A stretch of DNA of 64,000 nucleotides from Hominimerdicola alba. Its GTDB lineage: Bacteria; Bacillota; Clostridia; Oscillospirales; Ruminococcaceae. A program made the translations under genes and the position numbers. The notes beneath the pieces were generated by a model, which saw only the letters and a list, made by a program, of their open reading frames with translations, ran no database searches and had not been told where the DNA came from. Shown one piece after another: positions 51,887 to 59,291 of this stretch. How positions within the stretch are numbered: the stretch's first letter is position 1; each line of letters opens with the position of its first letter. The stretch spans positions 44,018 through 108,017 of the forward strand of contig NZ_FOKQ01000013.1 of the NCBI RefSeq assembly GCF_900112155.1, in the 5' to 3' direction.

Positions 51887-52231
51887 TTACTTACCGCTGC
51901 GTTTTCTGTACTCTACGATCTTTTCGATCACGTAATCCGTATCAGAACCGGGCATTTCAAAATATTTCTTCTTTTGTATCTCAAAATATCTCTGTATCCT
52001 GCTGCCGATGCGTGCAGCGATCACATACTGGCAGTCTTCTACCAGTTCAAGTCTGGCTTCTGCACCTCTGTGGTCACCGCTGCAGCCATCCTGATTTCCA
52101 AAGGATACAGTTTTTTCTTTGGCGGAAATATTATCTTCGATACGATAGATATCAAAACGTGAAGCAGAACCGAAATGCTGATCTACTTTATGTCCGTCCG
52201 CCGTAGCAACTGCTATACGATATTGGCTCAT
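51887..52231 (-). CDS. NifX/NifB-C-terminal-like (dinitrogenase iron-molybdenum cofactor) domain protein
   Basis: The 114-residue protein has the family's short alpha/beta fold: [20 protein letters not shown] with SRFDIYRI, and [20 protein letters not shown]. Members (NifX, NafY, the C-terminus of NifB) bind iron-sulfur cofactor precursors. It is the first gene of the operon, 17 bases before cysK. Its presence argues that the downstream NifKD-like enzyme carries a complex metal cofactor delivered by a carrier protein (inference). AAGGAGAG precedes the ATG. Confidence 0.85.
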   Translation of the reverse strand: MSQYRIAVATADGHKVDQHFGSASRFDIYRIEDNISAKEKTVSFGNQDGCSGDHRGAEARLELVEDCQYVIAARIGSRIQRYFEIQKKKYFEMPGSDTDYVIEKIVEYRKRSGK

Positions 52232-52330
52232 AAATTTTTAACTCTCCTTATCAATATGATTTATAGTTATTGGTTAAATTCATACCTAATAGATTTGATT
52301 TATATGTCATATCTGTCTTTATTGATTTTT

Positions 52331-52358
52331 ATTATATCATAAAATTTGCTTTCGTCAA
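52331..52358 (-). promoter_or_regulatory. Candidate sigma-A promoter of the NifX-CysK-NifKD-like operon
   Basis: On the minus strand TTGACG (52353-52358) and TATAAT (52331-52336) are separated by 16 bases. The -35 sequence is the same as at the metNIQ promoter at 41112. The leader to the ATG at 52231 is about 95 bases. Confidence 0.6.
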
Positions 52359-52369
52359 CGAAAATATAG

Positions 52370-52381
52370 GGCAACGTTATC
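52370..52381. promoter_or_regulatory. AACGTTATC-type site next to the nitrogenase-like operon promoter
   Basis: GGCAACGTTATC (GATAACGTTGCC on the transcribed strand's sense) ends 11 bases from the -35 box, exactly the arrangement at 41089-41112. Confidence 0.6.
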
Positions 52382-52514
52382 ATCACATTTGATTATCCAC
52401 AAATAATTCGATGGCATTTGTAAACGAATAATGAGCAAAATATCTCATTGCAGTTAATTTCCATAGATTTACAGTTTTTGGTTTCACAGGAAAAGCGTTA
52501 AAATCTAAATACGT

Positions 52515-52526
52515 GATAACGTTACA
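52515..52526. promoter_or_regulatory. AACGTTATC-type site, upstream copy
   Basis: GATAACGTTACA is centred 145 bases from the promoter-proximal copy at 52370-52381; the matching pair before metNIQ is 144 bases apart. Nothing else is recognised in the 52382-52639 stretch. Confidence 0.5.
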
Positions 52527-52639
52527 TCCCATGAAAAGCATTTTTTCAGGGCATTGAGCAGATCAAGGCTGTTATGAAAATTTCATTTATCTGCCAATTT
52601 ATGATAATTGATATCACCAAAGCAAGATCTGCAATATAA

Positions 52640-52672
52640 AAACGGCTTGTCCGCTAATGGAACAAGCCGTTT
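52640..52672 (-). terminator. Terminator after the HD-domain gene
   Basis: AAACGGCTTGT and ACAAGCCGTTT form a perfect 11-bp stem with TTTT following on the minus strand. Confidence 0.8.
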
Positions 52673-52708
52673 ACTTATAATATTGATATATTGAAAGCAG
52701 AAATATAA

Positions 52709-53302
52709 TCAAAGCTCGCTCATTTCCTGAGCTATGATATCTTCTGTATCTGCCATGGCACGCATGGTCAGTTCAAGAAGCTTGTCAAGCTCCCAGCCAA
52801 GCTGATCTGCACCTCTGCCGATGACTTCTCTTGAACAGCCTGCGGCAAAGCCCTTGCTTTTGTATTTCTTTTTCAGTGATTTAAGCTCCATATCCTTGGT
52901 GCTCTTTGAAGGTCTCATAAGAGCCGCCGCACCTATAAGACCTGTCAGTTCATCAGCCGCGAACAGAACTTTCTCCATCTCGTGGACAGGTTCAACATCT
53001 ATAGTAACTCCGCAGCCCACAGTTATGCCGTAACCGTGGGAACATACTGCGTGTATGATATCGTCGCTGACACCGCCCTCTTTAAGCAGTTCGGGAGCTT
53101 TTATGCAGTGTTCCTCCGGGTATATCTCAAAATCAATATCATGCAGAAGACCAACTATCCCCCAGTATTCAGCGTCATCACCGTAACCGAGTTCGTTAGC
53201 ATACCATTTCATCACCGCTTCAACGGTAAGTGCGTGCTGCAAATGGAAATGATCCTTGTTGTACTTTCTGAGCAGTTCAAAAGCTTCGTTTCTTGATATC
53301 AT
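52709..53302 (-). CDS. HD-domain hydrolase
   Basis: The 197-residue protein has the HD metal-binding pattern: H in FHLQHALTVEAVMKWYA, the HD pair in VGLLHDIDFEIYPEEH, H in VCSHGYGI and D in LFAADELTGLIGA. Such proteins are phosphohydrolases acting on nucleotides or related phosphoesters. It lies 15 bases downstream of the rhodanese-TusA-DsrE gene in a two-gene operon, but no sulfur role is evident from its sequence. Confidence 0.85.
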   Translation of the reverse strand: MISRNEAFELLRKYNKDHFHLQHALTVEAVMKWYANELGYGDDAEYWGIVGLLHDIDFEIYPEEHCIKAPELLKEGGVSDDIIHAVCSHGYGITVGCGVTIDVEPVHEMEKVLFAADELTGLIGAAALMRPSKSTKDMELKSLKKKYKSKGFAAGCSREVIGRGADQLGWELDKLLELTMRAMADTEDIIAQEMSEL

Positions 53303-53317
53303 TTTTTCTCCTCCTCA

Positions 53318-54343
53318 TTATATAAACAAACTCATATCGCTTTGTTCGCCCGAACCAATAAAAGTAGCCGCACCGCCCAGCTCTACACCATCTATCAGCT
53401 CTTCACGATGTATCCCCATTATATCCATGGACATCTGACAGGCAACAATTCGCACGCCCTGGGCTTTTGCCGAATCTATCAGTTCTTCAAGAGAATCAAC
53501 GCCCTTGCTTTTCATCACGGTGCGTATCATCTTTGCCCCCATTCCGCCCATATTCATGCGGGAAAGTCCCAGCTTTTTAGTACCTCTTGGCATCATGAAT
53601 CCGAACATTTTTTCAACTATATTCTTCCTGACACTGACCTTTTCGGGTCGGCGGAGGATATTCAGCCCCCAGAAAGTGAAGAACAAAGTGACTTTCCTGC
53701 CCATTGATGCTGCTGCATTCGCCATAATGAAAGCTGCTATGGTCTTGTCGAGATCACCGCTGAAAAGCACGAAGGTCTTTCCGTTAGGACGAACATCTGC
53801 TGGTTTCTTAGGCGGCTGTTTTTCTATGACTGCTTTGATCTCTCTGCCGTCATTTTCAAGACTTACCAGCCTGTTGCCTGTGCTTTCACACCAAACGGCT
53901 ATATCCGAAGAAAAAGCGGCTTCGTCCGATACGATATACAAACGCTGGCCGTAAGCCAAATCTTTCAGTTCTTCGGCTGTACGCACCACAGGACCGGGGC
54001 AGCAAACTCCCCTAAGATCAAGTTCGCGGTGCGGAAGAGTTTCTTTCTTCTCTTTGTAAGCGGCATATCCGCCGTCGATATTGTAAGCATCATATCCCAT
54101 ATCAGTAAGTATCTCGGTTATCTCCTCGCTGAGGTCGCCTGTTGAGCACATGACATATACAGGCTTGTTTTTATCAATTTCGGAAAGCCTTTTTGTAAGC
54201 ACTGAAAACGGTATGTTCACCGCGGAATCTATTGGCTTTATCTGAACCTCGTATTCCTCGCGGATATCCAGCAAAGTAATTCCGCTTTTGTCGATTTTCA
54301 AAAAATCTTCTGCCGAGATATGCTTGATTATAGTTTCTTCCAT
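53318..54343 (-). CDS. Rhodanese / TusA / DsrE-like sulfur-relay fusion protein
   Basis: The 341-residue protein joins three sulfur-carrier modules. Residues about 8-100 are a rhodanese domain with the persulfide Cys in YVMCSTGDLSEE. Residues about 105-175 are a TusA-like domain with the CPxP motif in LDLRGVCCPGPVV. Residues about 185-341 are a DsrE/DsrF-like domain (TFVLFSGDLDKTIAAFIMAN and Cys in RIVACQMSMDIMGI). Such fusions relay persulfide sulfur between enzymes in the cytosol. The gene is divergent from the 54500-59208 operon, whose desulfurase could load it. GGAGATGG precedes the ATG. Confidence 0.92.
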   Translation of the reverse strand: MEETIIKHISAEDFLKIDKSGITLLDIREEYEVQIKPIDSAVNIPFSVLTKRLSEIDKNKPVYVMCSTGDLSEEITEILTDMGYDAYNIDGGYAAYKEKKETLPHRELDLRGVCCPGPVVRTAEELKDLAYGQRLYIVSDEAAFSSDIAVWCESTGNRLVSLENDGREIKAVIEKQPPKKPADVRPNGKTFVLFSGDLDKTIAAFIMANAAASMGRKVTLFFTFWGLNILRRPEKVSVRKNIVEKMFGFMMPRGTKKLGLSRMNMGGMGAKMIRTVMKSKGVDSLEELIDSAKAQGVRIVACQMSMDIMGIHREELIDGVELGGAATFIGSGEQSDMSLFI

Positions 54344-54438
54344 TACACCATCTCCGTTTCCATGACCATATTATATTTATGATACACCTTTTCTGAAAGG
54401 ATTTCAATGAAGAAAAAATTAATAACATATTAAATCTA

Positions 54439-54467
54439 TTGACTTACTATGATATTAATGATATAAT
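54439..54467 (+). promoter_or_regulatory. Promoter of the sulfur-trafficking operon, with the shared TTACTATGAT element
   Basis: TTGACT (54439-54444) and TATAAT (54462-54467) are 17 bases apart. CTATTGACTTACTATGAT spans the -35 box and spacer and is identical to the sequence at the 60.85 kb promoter. The overlap with the promoter suits a repressor. Confidence 0.7.
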
Positions 54468-54499
54468 ACCAAAGGAAAAATATCTAAGGAGGATCACTG

Positions 54500-55279
54500 A
54501 TGCTGGATCAGTTTTCAAGAACACAGCTGCTTATCGGTAAAGAGGGCATAGACAAGCTATCTTCTGCCAGGGTGGCGGTGTTCGGTATAGGCGGCGTGGG
54601 AGGATATGTCTGTGAGGCGCTGGTGCGAAGCGGAGTTGGGGCTTTCGACCTTATCGACGATGACAAGGTGTGTCTGACAAATCTCAACAGACAGATACTT
54701 GCCACCCGCAAGACCGTGGGCAGGTACAAAGCTGAAGTCATGGCGGAGCGCATGATGGAAATAAATCCGAAGGTGGATATACGCATTCACAAATGCTTCT
54801 TTCTGCCCGAAAATGCCGATGACTTCCCTTTTGAGGAATACAGCTATGTCATTGACGCGGTGGATACCGTTACAGCAAAGCTTGAGATAATAATGCGTGC
54901 AAAGGCGAAGAAAGTCCCGATAATAAGCGCTATGGGTGCAGGCAACAAACTGGATGCGGGACGTATGCAAATAGCCGACATCTACGATACAAAGGTATGT
55001 CCACTTGCAAGGGTCATGCGTTACGAGCTGAGAAAGCGAAATGTCAGTGAACTCAAAGTGGTGTACTCGGACGAGATACCCACCCGCCCTATTGAAGATA
55101 TGTCCATAAGCTGCCGCACACATTGTATATGTCCCCCCGATGCGAAACACAAGTGTACCGAACGCAGGGATATCCCGGGAAGTACAGCTTTTGTACCTGC
55201 TGTGGCGGGTCTGCTTATTGCAGGCGAGGTCGTAAAGGATATCACCACAGGCTATCACAAGGCAAAGAAAAGGAGATAA
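54500..55279 (+). CDS. tcdA: tRNA threonylcarbamoyladenosine dehydratase (TcdA/CsdL, E1-like)
   Basis: The 259-residue ThiF-family enzyme has FSRTQLLIGKEGIDKL, the nucleotide loop VFGIGGVGGYVCEALVRSGV, the catalytic Asp and Arg region DDDKVCLTNLNRQILAT, and the CsdL-type segments IISAMGAGNKLDAGRMQIAD and RCPLARVMRY-like CPLARVMRYELRKR. In E. coli TcdA cyclises t6A at tRNA position 37 and works with a cysteine desulfurase partner. It heads a six-gene operon containing such a desulfurase. GGAGGATC precedes the ATG. Confidence 0.9.
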   Translation: MLDQFSRTQLLIGKEGIDKLSSARVAVFGIGGVGGYVCEALVRSGVGAFDLIDDDKVCLTNLNRQILATRKTVGRYKAEVMAERMMEINPKVDIRIHKCFFLPENADDFPFEEYSYVIDAVDTVTAKLEIIMRAKAKKVPIISAMGAGNKLDAGRMQIADIYDTKVCPLARVMRYELRKRNVSELKVVYSDEIPTRPIEDMSISCRTHCICPPDAKHKCTERRDIPGSTAFVPAVAGLLIAGEVVKDITTGYHKAKKRR

Positions 55280-55282
55280 AAT

Positions 55283-55783
55283 ATGTCAGCGGATATCATT
55301 ATAAAACAGGCGGAGCTTTCCGACCTTGACGAGCTTCATTATATTGAATGTCTTGCTTTTCCACCCGAAAAGGCAGCATCGAAAGAAGCCTTTGAATACC
55401 GTCTTACACATTTTCCTCAGTGGTTTTTCAAGGCTGAGATAGCGGGACAGATAGTCGGTCTTATCGACGGCAGCCGTTCCAAAAAGCCGTATATTACCGA
55501 TGACCTCTACGAGCAGGACGGCGGTTTTGATGACAGAGGTGAAAATCTGCTGATATACGGGCTTGCTGTACACCCTGATTTTCGCCATAAAAAGATAGCT
55601 CACAGGCTTATGACACATATACTTTCTTCGGCAAGATCGGCAGGAGTAAATCATGTTTCACTTACCTGCAAGGAATCGCTGATAGGCTTTTACGAGAGCA
55701 TGGGATATACAAACCATGGCATCTCGGAATCGGTAAAGGGAAATGTTGTGAGCTATGATATGGAAATATATTTTGACAAATAA
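55283..55783 (+). CDS. GNAT-family N-acetyltransferase
   Basis: The 166-residue protein has the GNAT acetyl-CoA loop (VHPDFRHKKIAHRLMTHILS) and the C-terminal motif LIGFYESMGYTNHG. The YIECLAFPPEKAASKEAFEY start resembles arylalkylamine acetyltransferase-type proteins. Substrate unknown. It lies three bases after tcdA. Confidence 0.87.
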   Translation: MSADIIIKQAELSDLDELHYIECLAFPPEKAASKEAFEYRLTHFPQWFFKAEIAGQIVGLIDGSRSKKPYITDDLYEQDGGFDDRGENLLIYGLAVHPDFRHKKIAHRLMTHILSSARSAGVNHVSLTCKESLIGFYESMGYTNHGISESVKGNVVSYDMEIYFDK

Positions 55784-55795
55784 TGAGGGCTGTAT

Positions 55796-56392
55796 ATGAG
55801 CGATATCACGATACGAAAAGCCGCTGTCAGCGATGCAAAAGAGCTTCTTGATATATATTCTTACTATGTGAAAAACACAGCTATCACCTTTGAATATGAA
55901 GTACCGAGTGCCTATGAATTTGCGGGCAGGATAAGGGATATCACCAAACGATATCCATATATTGTAGCCGAAAGTAACGAAAAGATCATCGGTTATGCTT
56001 ATGCCCATGAATTCATAGCACGCAAAGCGTATGACTGGTCGGCAGAAGTTACCATTTATGTTGACCACAATAAAAGGAAAACGGGTGTTGGCAGACTTCT
56101 ATATAACGAACTGGAAAAATGTATGCGGGCTATGGGTGTAATTGATCTTTACGCCTGCATAGGTGTGCCAAACGGTGAAGCTGACGAATATATAGACCGA
56201 AACAGTGTGGATTTTCATGAACATATGGGCTATGAACTCAAAGGAACTTTCTCGAAAAGCGGATACAAATTCATGCGGTGGTATGATATGGTATGGCTTG
56301 GCAAGACCATAGGCGAACATCTTGATGTACAGCCCGATATAACAGCATTTTGCGAAACAAAGGAAGGTGCGGAATATGGCACTGACAAATGA
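55796..56392 (+). CDS. GNAT acetyltransferase of the Pat/MddA (phosphinothricin/methionine sulfone) type
   Basis: The 198-residue protein has the Pat-type features IRKAAVSDAKELLDIYSYYV, TFEYEVPSAYEF, SAEVTIYVDHNKRKTGVGRL and MRWYDMVWLGKTIGEH. This group N-acetylates amino acid analogues such as phosphinothricin or methionine sulfoximine/sulfone. In a sulfur operon an S-oxidised amino acid is an attractive substrate (inference). It overlaps the next gene by 17 bases. Confidence 0.85.
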   Translation: MSDITIRKAAVSDAKELLDIYSYYVKNTAITFEYEVPSAYEFAGRIRDITKRYPYIVAESNEKIIGYAYAHEFIARKAYDWSAEVTIYVDHNKRKTGVGRLLYNELEKCMRAMGVIDLYACIGVPNGEADEYIDRNSVDFHEHMGYELKGTFSKSGYKFMRWYDMVWLGKTIGEHLDVQPDITAFCETKEGAEYGTDK

Positions 56393-57185
56393 ACAGATAG
56401 AGCGATATTCCAGACACATACTGCTTAAAGAAGTCGGTGTACGTGGGCAAAAAAAACTGCTTGGCGCAAAGGTCCTGGTGATAGGCGCTGGCGGTCTTGG
56501 CTCACCTGCTTTGATGTACCTTGCGGCAGCAGGAGTAGGCACCATAGGCATAGCAGATGCCGATAATGTTGATATCACAAATCTGCAAAGGCAGATAATC
56601 CACGGCACTGAGGATATCGGAAAGCCTAAAATTGAATCCGCAAAAGAGACCATAAATGCTCTTAATCCCGATGTGAATGTGATCACATATCATGAATTCA
56701 TATCCTCTGAGAATATTCTCGGAATTATCAAAGACTACGATTTTATCATCGATGGCACAGACAATTTCGCGGCAAAGTTTTTGATAAACGATGCCTGTGT
56801 TATGGCTGAAAAGCCTTTCTCTCACGCAGGGATACTGCGTTTTCAGGGTCAGCTTATGACTTATGTACCACACAAAGGTCCATGCTATCGCTGTGTTTTC
56901 ACTGAGCCTCCCGAAAAAGATGCTGTGCCATCCTGCAAGGAAGCGGGAGTCATCGGGGCTATGGCGGGAGTGATAGGAAGCTTGCAGGCGCTTGAAGCCA
57001 TAAAATATATCCTCGGTATAGGCGAACTGCTTACAGGAAATCTGCTGACATATAACGCACTGACTATGGAGTTTCGGAAAGTCCCTCTGCCGAAAGAAAC
57101 ATCAGGCTGTGCAGTATGCGGTGATCACCCGACAATAACTGTGCTGAAGGACAGCAATTACGAACCTCCCGAGTGCCAAATATAA
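56376..57185 (+). CDS. HesA/MoeB/ThiF-family adenylyltransferase
   Basis: The 269-residue E1-like enzyme has YSRHILLKEVGVRGQKKLLG, the nucleotide loop VIGAGGLGSPALMYLAAAGV, DADNVDITNLQRQIIH and two Cys pairs for zinc (CYRC; CAVCG). It should adenylate the C-terminus of a ubiquitin-like sulfur carrier (ThiS, MoaD or CysO). No such carrier gene is seen in the window, and a JAMM protease is also absent. The ATG at 56376 was chosen over an upstream GTG because GGAAGGTG lies before it. Confidence 0.9.
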   Translation: MALTNEQIERYSRHILLKEVGVRGQKKLLGAKVLVIGAGGLGSPALMYLAAAGVGTIGIADADNVDITNLQRQIIHGTEDIGKPKIESAKETINALNPDVNVITYHEFISSENILGIIKDYDFIIDGTDNFAAKFLINDACVMAEKPFSHAGILRFQGQLMTYVPHKGPCYRCVFTEPPEKDAVPSCKEAGVIGAMAGVIGSLQALEAIKYILGIGELLTGNLLTYNALTMEFRKVPLPKETSGCAVCGDHPTITVLKDSNYEPPECQI

Positions 57186-57224
57186 AATTATGATATAATT
57201 AGATTTTTACGAAAGGTGATATAA

Positions 57225-58097
57225 ATGGAGATGCCAAATGACATAGAACTTTCAGTTGTGAAAAAGTTCCGTCAGACCATATGGTCAAAATTTCTCAAGG
57301 GAATAAAAGAATACGACCTGATACAGGAAGGCGACAAGATCGCTGTCTGTATCTCGGGTGGCAAGGATTCGATGCTGATGGCGATGTGCATGAAGCGTCT
57401 GCAAAGGTATTCAAAGATACCCTTTGAAGTAGTATTCCTGGTAATGAATCCCGGCTACAATGAGATCAACTATCAGAAGATAATAGAAAATGCCGAGCTT
57501 TTGCAGATACCGATACAGGTGTTTGAAACAGAGATATTCGATGCTGTGGCAAAGGTGGATCAGCACCCCTGCTATCTCTGCGCAAGAATGAGAAGAGGAT
57601 ATCTTTACAAGACTGCAAAGGAACTGGGCTGCAACAAGATAGCACTGGGTCACCACTTTGATGATGTTATCGAAACTATCCTCATGGGTATGCTTTACGG
57701 TTCACAGGTTCAGACCATGATGCCCAAGATTCACAGCGAGAACTACGAGGGTATGCAGCTTATCCGCCCTATGTATATGGTGCGTGAGGAAGATATAATC
57801 AAGTGGAAGCAGTACAACGACCTGCAGTTTATCCAGTGCGCCTGTCGTTTCACCGAGAACTGTACCATGTGCGATAACGGCGGAGGCGGTTCAAAACGTC
57901 AGGAAGTTAAAACTCTGCTTAAACAGCTGAGGGCGAAAAGTCCTGCCATAGACATGAACATATTCCGCAGTGTTGAGAATGTGAATTTGCAGACCATAAT
58001 CTCATATCACCGCGGTGAAGAGTATCATCATTTTCTGGATGATTTCGATGAGGGCAGAAGCGTCAGAGGAACAGTGGCGGAGGTAAGCGATGAGTAA
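57225..58097 (+). CDS. TtcA-like tRNA 2-thiolation / PP-loop ATPase
   Basis: The 290-residue protein has the PP-loop CISGGKDSMLMAMCMKRLQR. The Cys pair in HPCYLCARMRRGYLYKTA and the conserved GHHFDDVIETILMGMLYGSQ are typical of TtcA, which forms 2-thiocytidine in tRNA with a [4Fe-4S] cluster. A late Cys group (CACRFTENCTMC) is also present. Sulfur could come from the desulfurase encoded just downstream, which overlaps by eight bases. Related PP-loop proteins with other substrates remain possible. Confidence 0.88.
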   Translation: MEMPNDIELSVVKKFRQTIWSKFLKGIKEYDLIQEGDKIAVCISGGKDSMLMAMCMKRLQRYSKIPFEVVFLVMNPGYNEINYQKIIENAELLQIPIQVFETEIFDAVAKVDQHPCYLCARMRRGYLYKTAKELGCNKIALGHHFDDVIETILMGMLYGSQVQTMMPKIHSENYEGMQLIRPMYMVREEDIIKWKQYNDLQFIQCACRFTENCTMCDNGGGGSKRQEVKTLLKQLRAKSPAIDMNIFRSVENVNLQTIISYHRGEEYHHFLDDFDEGRSVRGTVAEVSDE

Positions 58098-59208
58098 TAT
58101 CTATCTTGATTATTCTGCCGATACGCCCGCCGATGAACGTGTGCTTTCTGTATATACCGAAACAGCGAGAAATGCTTTTGCAAACCCCAATTCTCTCCAC
58201 AGCGAGGGCAGAAAAGCAAGATCCGCAGTGGATGATTCTCTTGTAAAAATCTCGGAACTGTTGGGTGTATCTACCGATGAACTGATATTCACAAGCGGGG
58301 CAAGCGAAGCAAATAATCTGGCGATAAAGGGCATAGCCCACAGCCGCAGGCGCAAGGGTAAGCACATCGTTTCTACATTTCTGGAGCACAGTTCTGTAAG
58401 CGGGGCGCTCACATATTTGCAGGAACAGGGCTGGGAGATAGACCTTGTGAATATACTTCCCAGCGGAAAGATCGATCTTGAACATCTGAAAAGCCTTATG
58501 CGCGATGACACCGTACTTTGTGCCGTATGTGCCGTTGACAGCGAACTTGGAACTGTTCAGCCCATATCCGAGATCTCTGAAATAGTAAAAGGCTATCCAA
58601 ACTGTGTTCTGCACGTTGATGCAACTCAGGCGATAGGCAAAATCAAACTCGACCTGACAGGCGTGCATACTGCAAGCTTTGCGCCTCACAAATTCTACGG
58701 ACTGAAAGGCTTCGGCGTACTGTACAAGGCTAAAAGTATCATACTTGAACCTCTTATTCACGGCGGTGCCAGCACTACCATTTACCGCAGCGGAACTCCC
58801 GATGCACCCGCAGCTTCAGCCTGTGCAGCAGCATTAAAGTATGCCTTTAATGAAATTGAAGAACGTAATTCCCGTGTGTCGGAGTTGAACCAAAAGCTTC
58901 GGGATCATTTTTTAGAAAATAACATGATATCTATAAACAGCCCCGAAGATGCAGTCCCGCATATACTGAACATCTCTGTAAATGGTATAAAAGGTGAAGA
59001 AATGCGCCGTCTGCTGGACGAGCAAGGCGTATGTGTTTCGGTAAAATCCGCCTGCTCGGTGGCGAACACGCCATCAAGGTCAGTCATGGCACTTTTTCAC
59101 GACAGAAAGCGTGCTCTCAGTTCATGGCGGATAAGCCTTTCACACCTTACCTCCGATGCCGAGTTGGAAAAATTTATTGAGATACTTGGGAGTATTATTC
59201 AGAGATAA
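58090..59208 (+). CDS. Cysteine desulfurase (NifS/IscS family)
   Basis: The 372-residue PLP enzyme removes sulfur from cysteine as a persulfide. Visible are IYLDYSADTPADERV, ANPNSLHSEG, FTSGASEANNLAIKGIA, the His in FLEHSSVSGAL, HVDATQAIGKI, the PLP Lys in SFAPHKFYGLKGFGV and the active-site Cys in VSVKSACSVANTPSRSVMAL. It belongs to the NifS/IscS class. It is the last gene of the operon and presumably supplies sulfur to the PP-loop enzyme, TcdA cofactor chemistry and the divergent rhodanese fusion. Confidence 0.94.
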   Translation: MSNIYLDYSADTPADERVLSVYTETARNAFANPNSLHSEGRKARSAVDDSLVKISELLGVSTDELIFTSGASEANNLAIKGIAHSRRRKGKHIVSTFLEHSSVSGALTYLQEQGWEIDLVNILPSGKIDLEHLKSLMRDDTVLCAVCAVDSELGTVQPISEISEIVKGYPNCVLHVDATQAIGKIKLDLTGVHTASFAPHKFYGLKGFGVLYKAKSIILEPLIHGGASTTIYRSGTPDAPAASACAAALKYAFNEIEERNSRVSELNQKLRDHFLENNMISINSPEDAVPHILNISVNGIKGEEMRRLLDEQGVCVSVKSACSVANTPSRSVMALFHDRKRALSSWRISLSHLTSDAELEKFIEILGSIIQR

Positions 59209-59235
59209 AGCTGATGTATCAGCCACATTAAAAGC

Positions 59236-59266
59236 AAAGTCCTGCACTGATCTTGTGCAGGACTTT
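59236..59266. terminator. Bidirectional terminator between desulfurase and glutamate-cysteine ligase genes
   Basis: AAAGTCCTGCAC and GTGCAGGACTTT form a perfect 12-bp stem; T-rich flank on the plus strand (ATTAGTTTTTT). Confidence 0.88.
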
Positions 59267-59291
59267 ATTAGTTTTTTAAATATCAGTGTTT

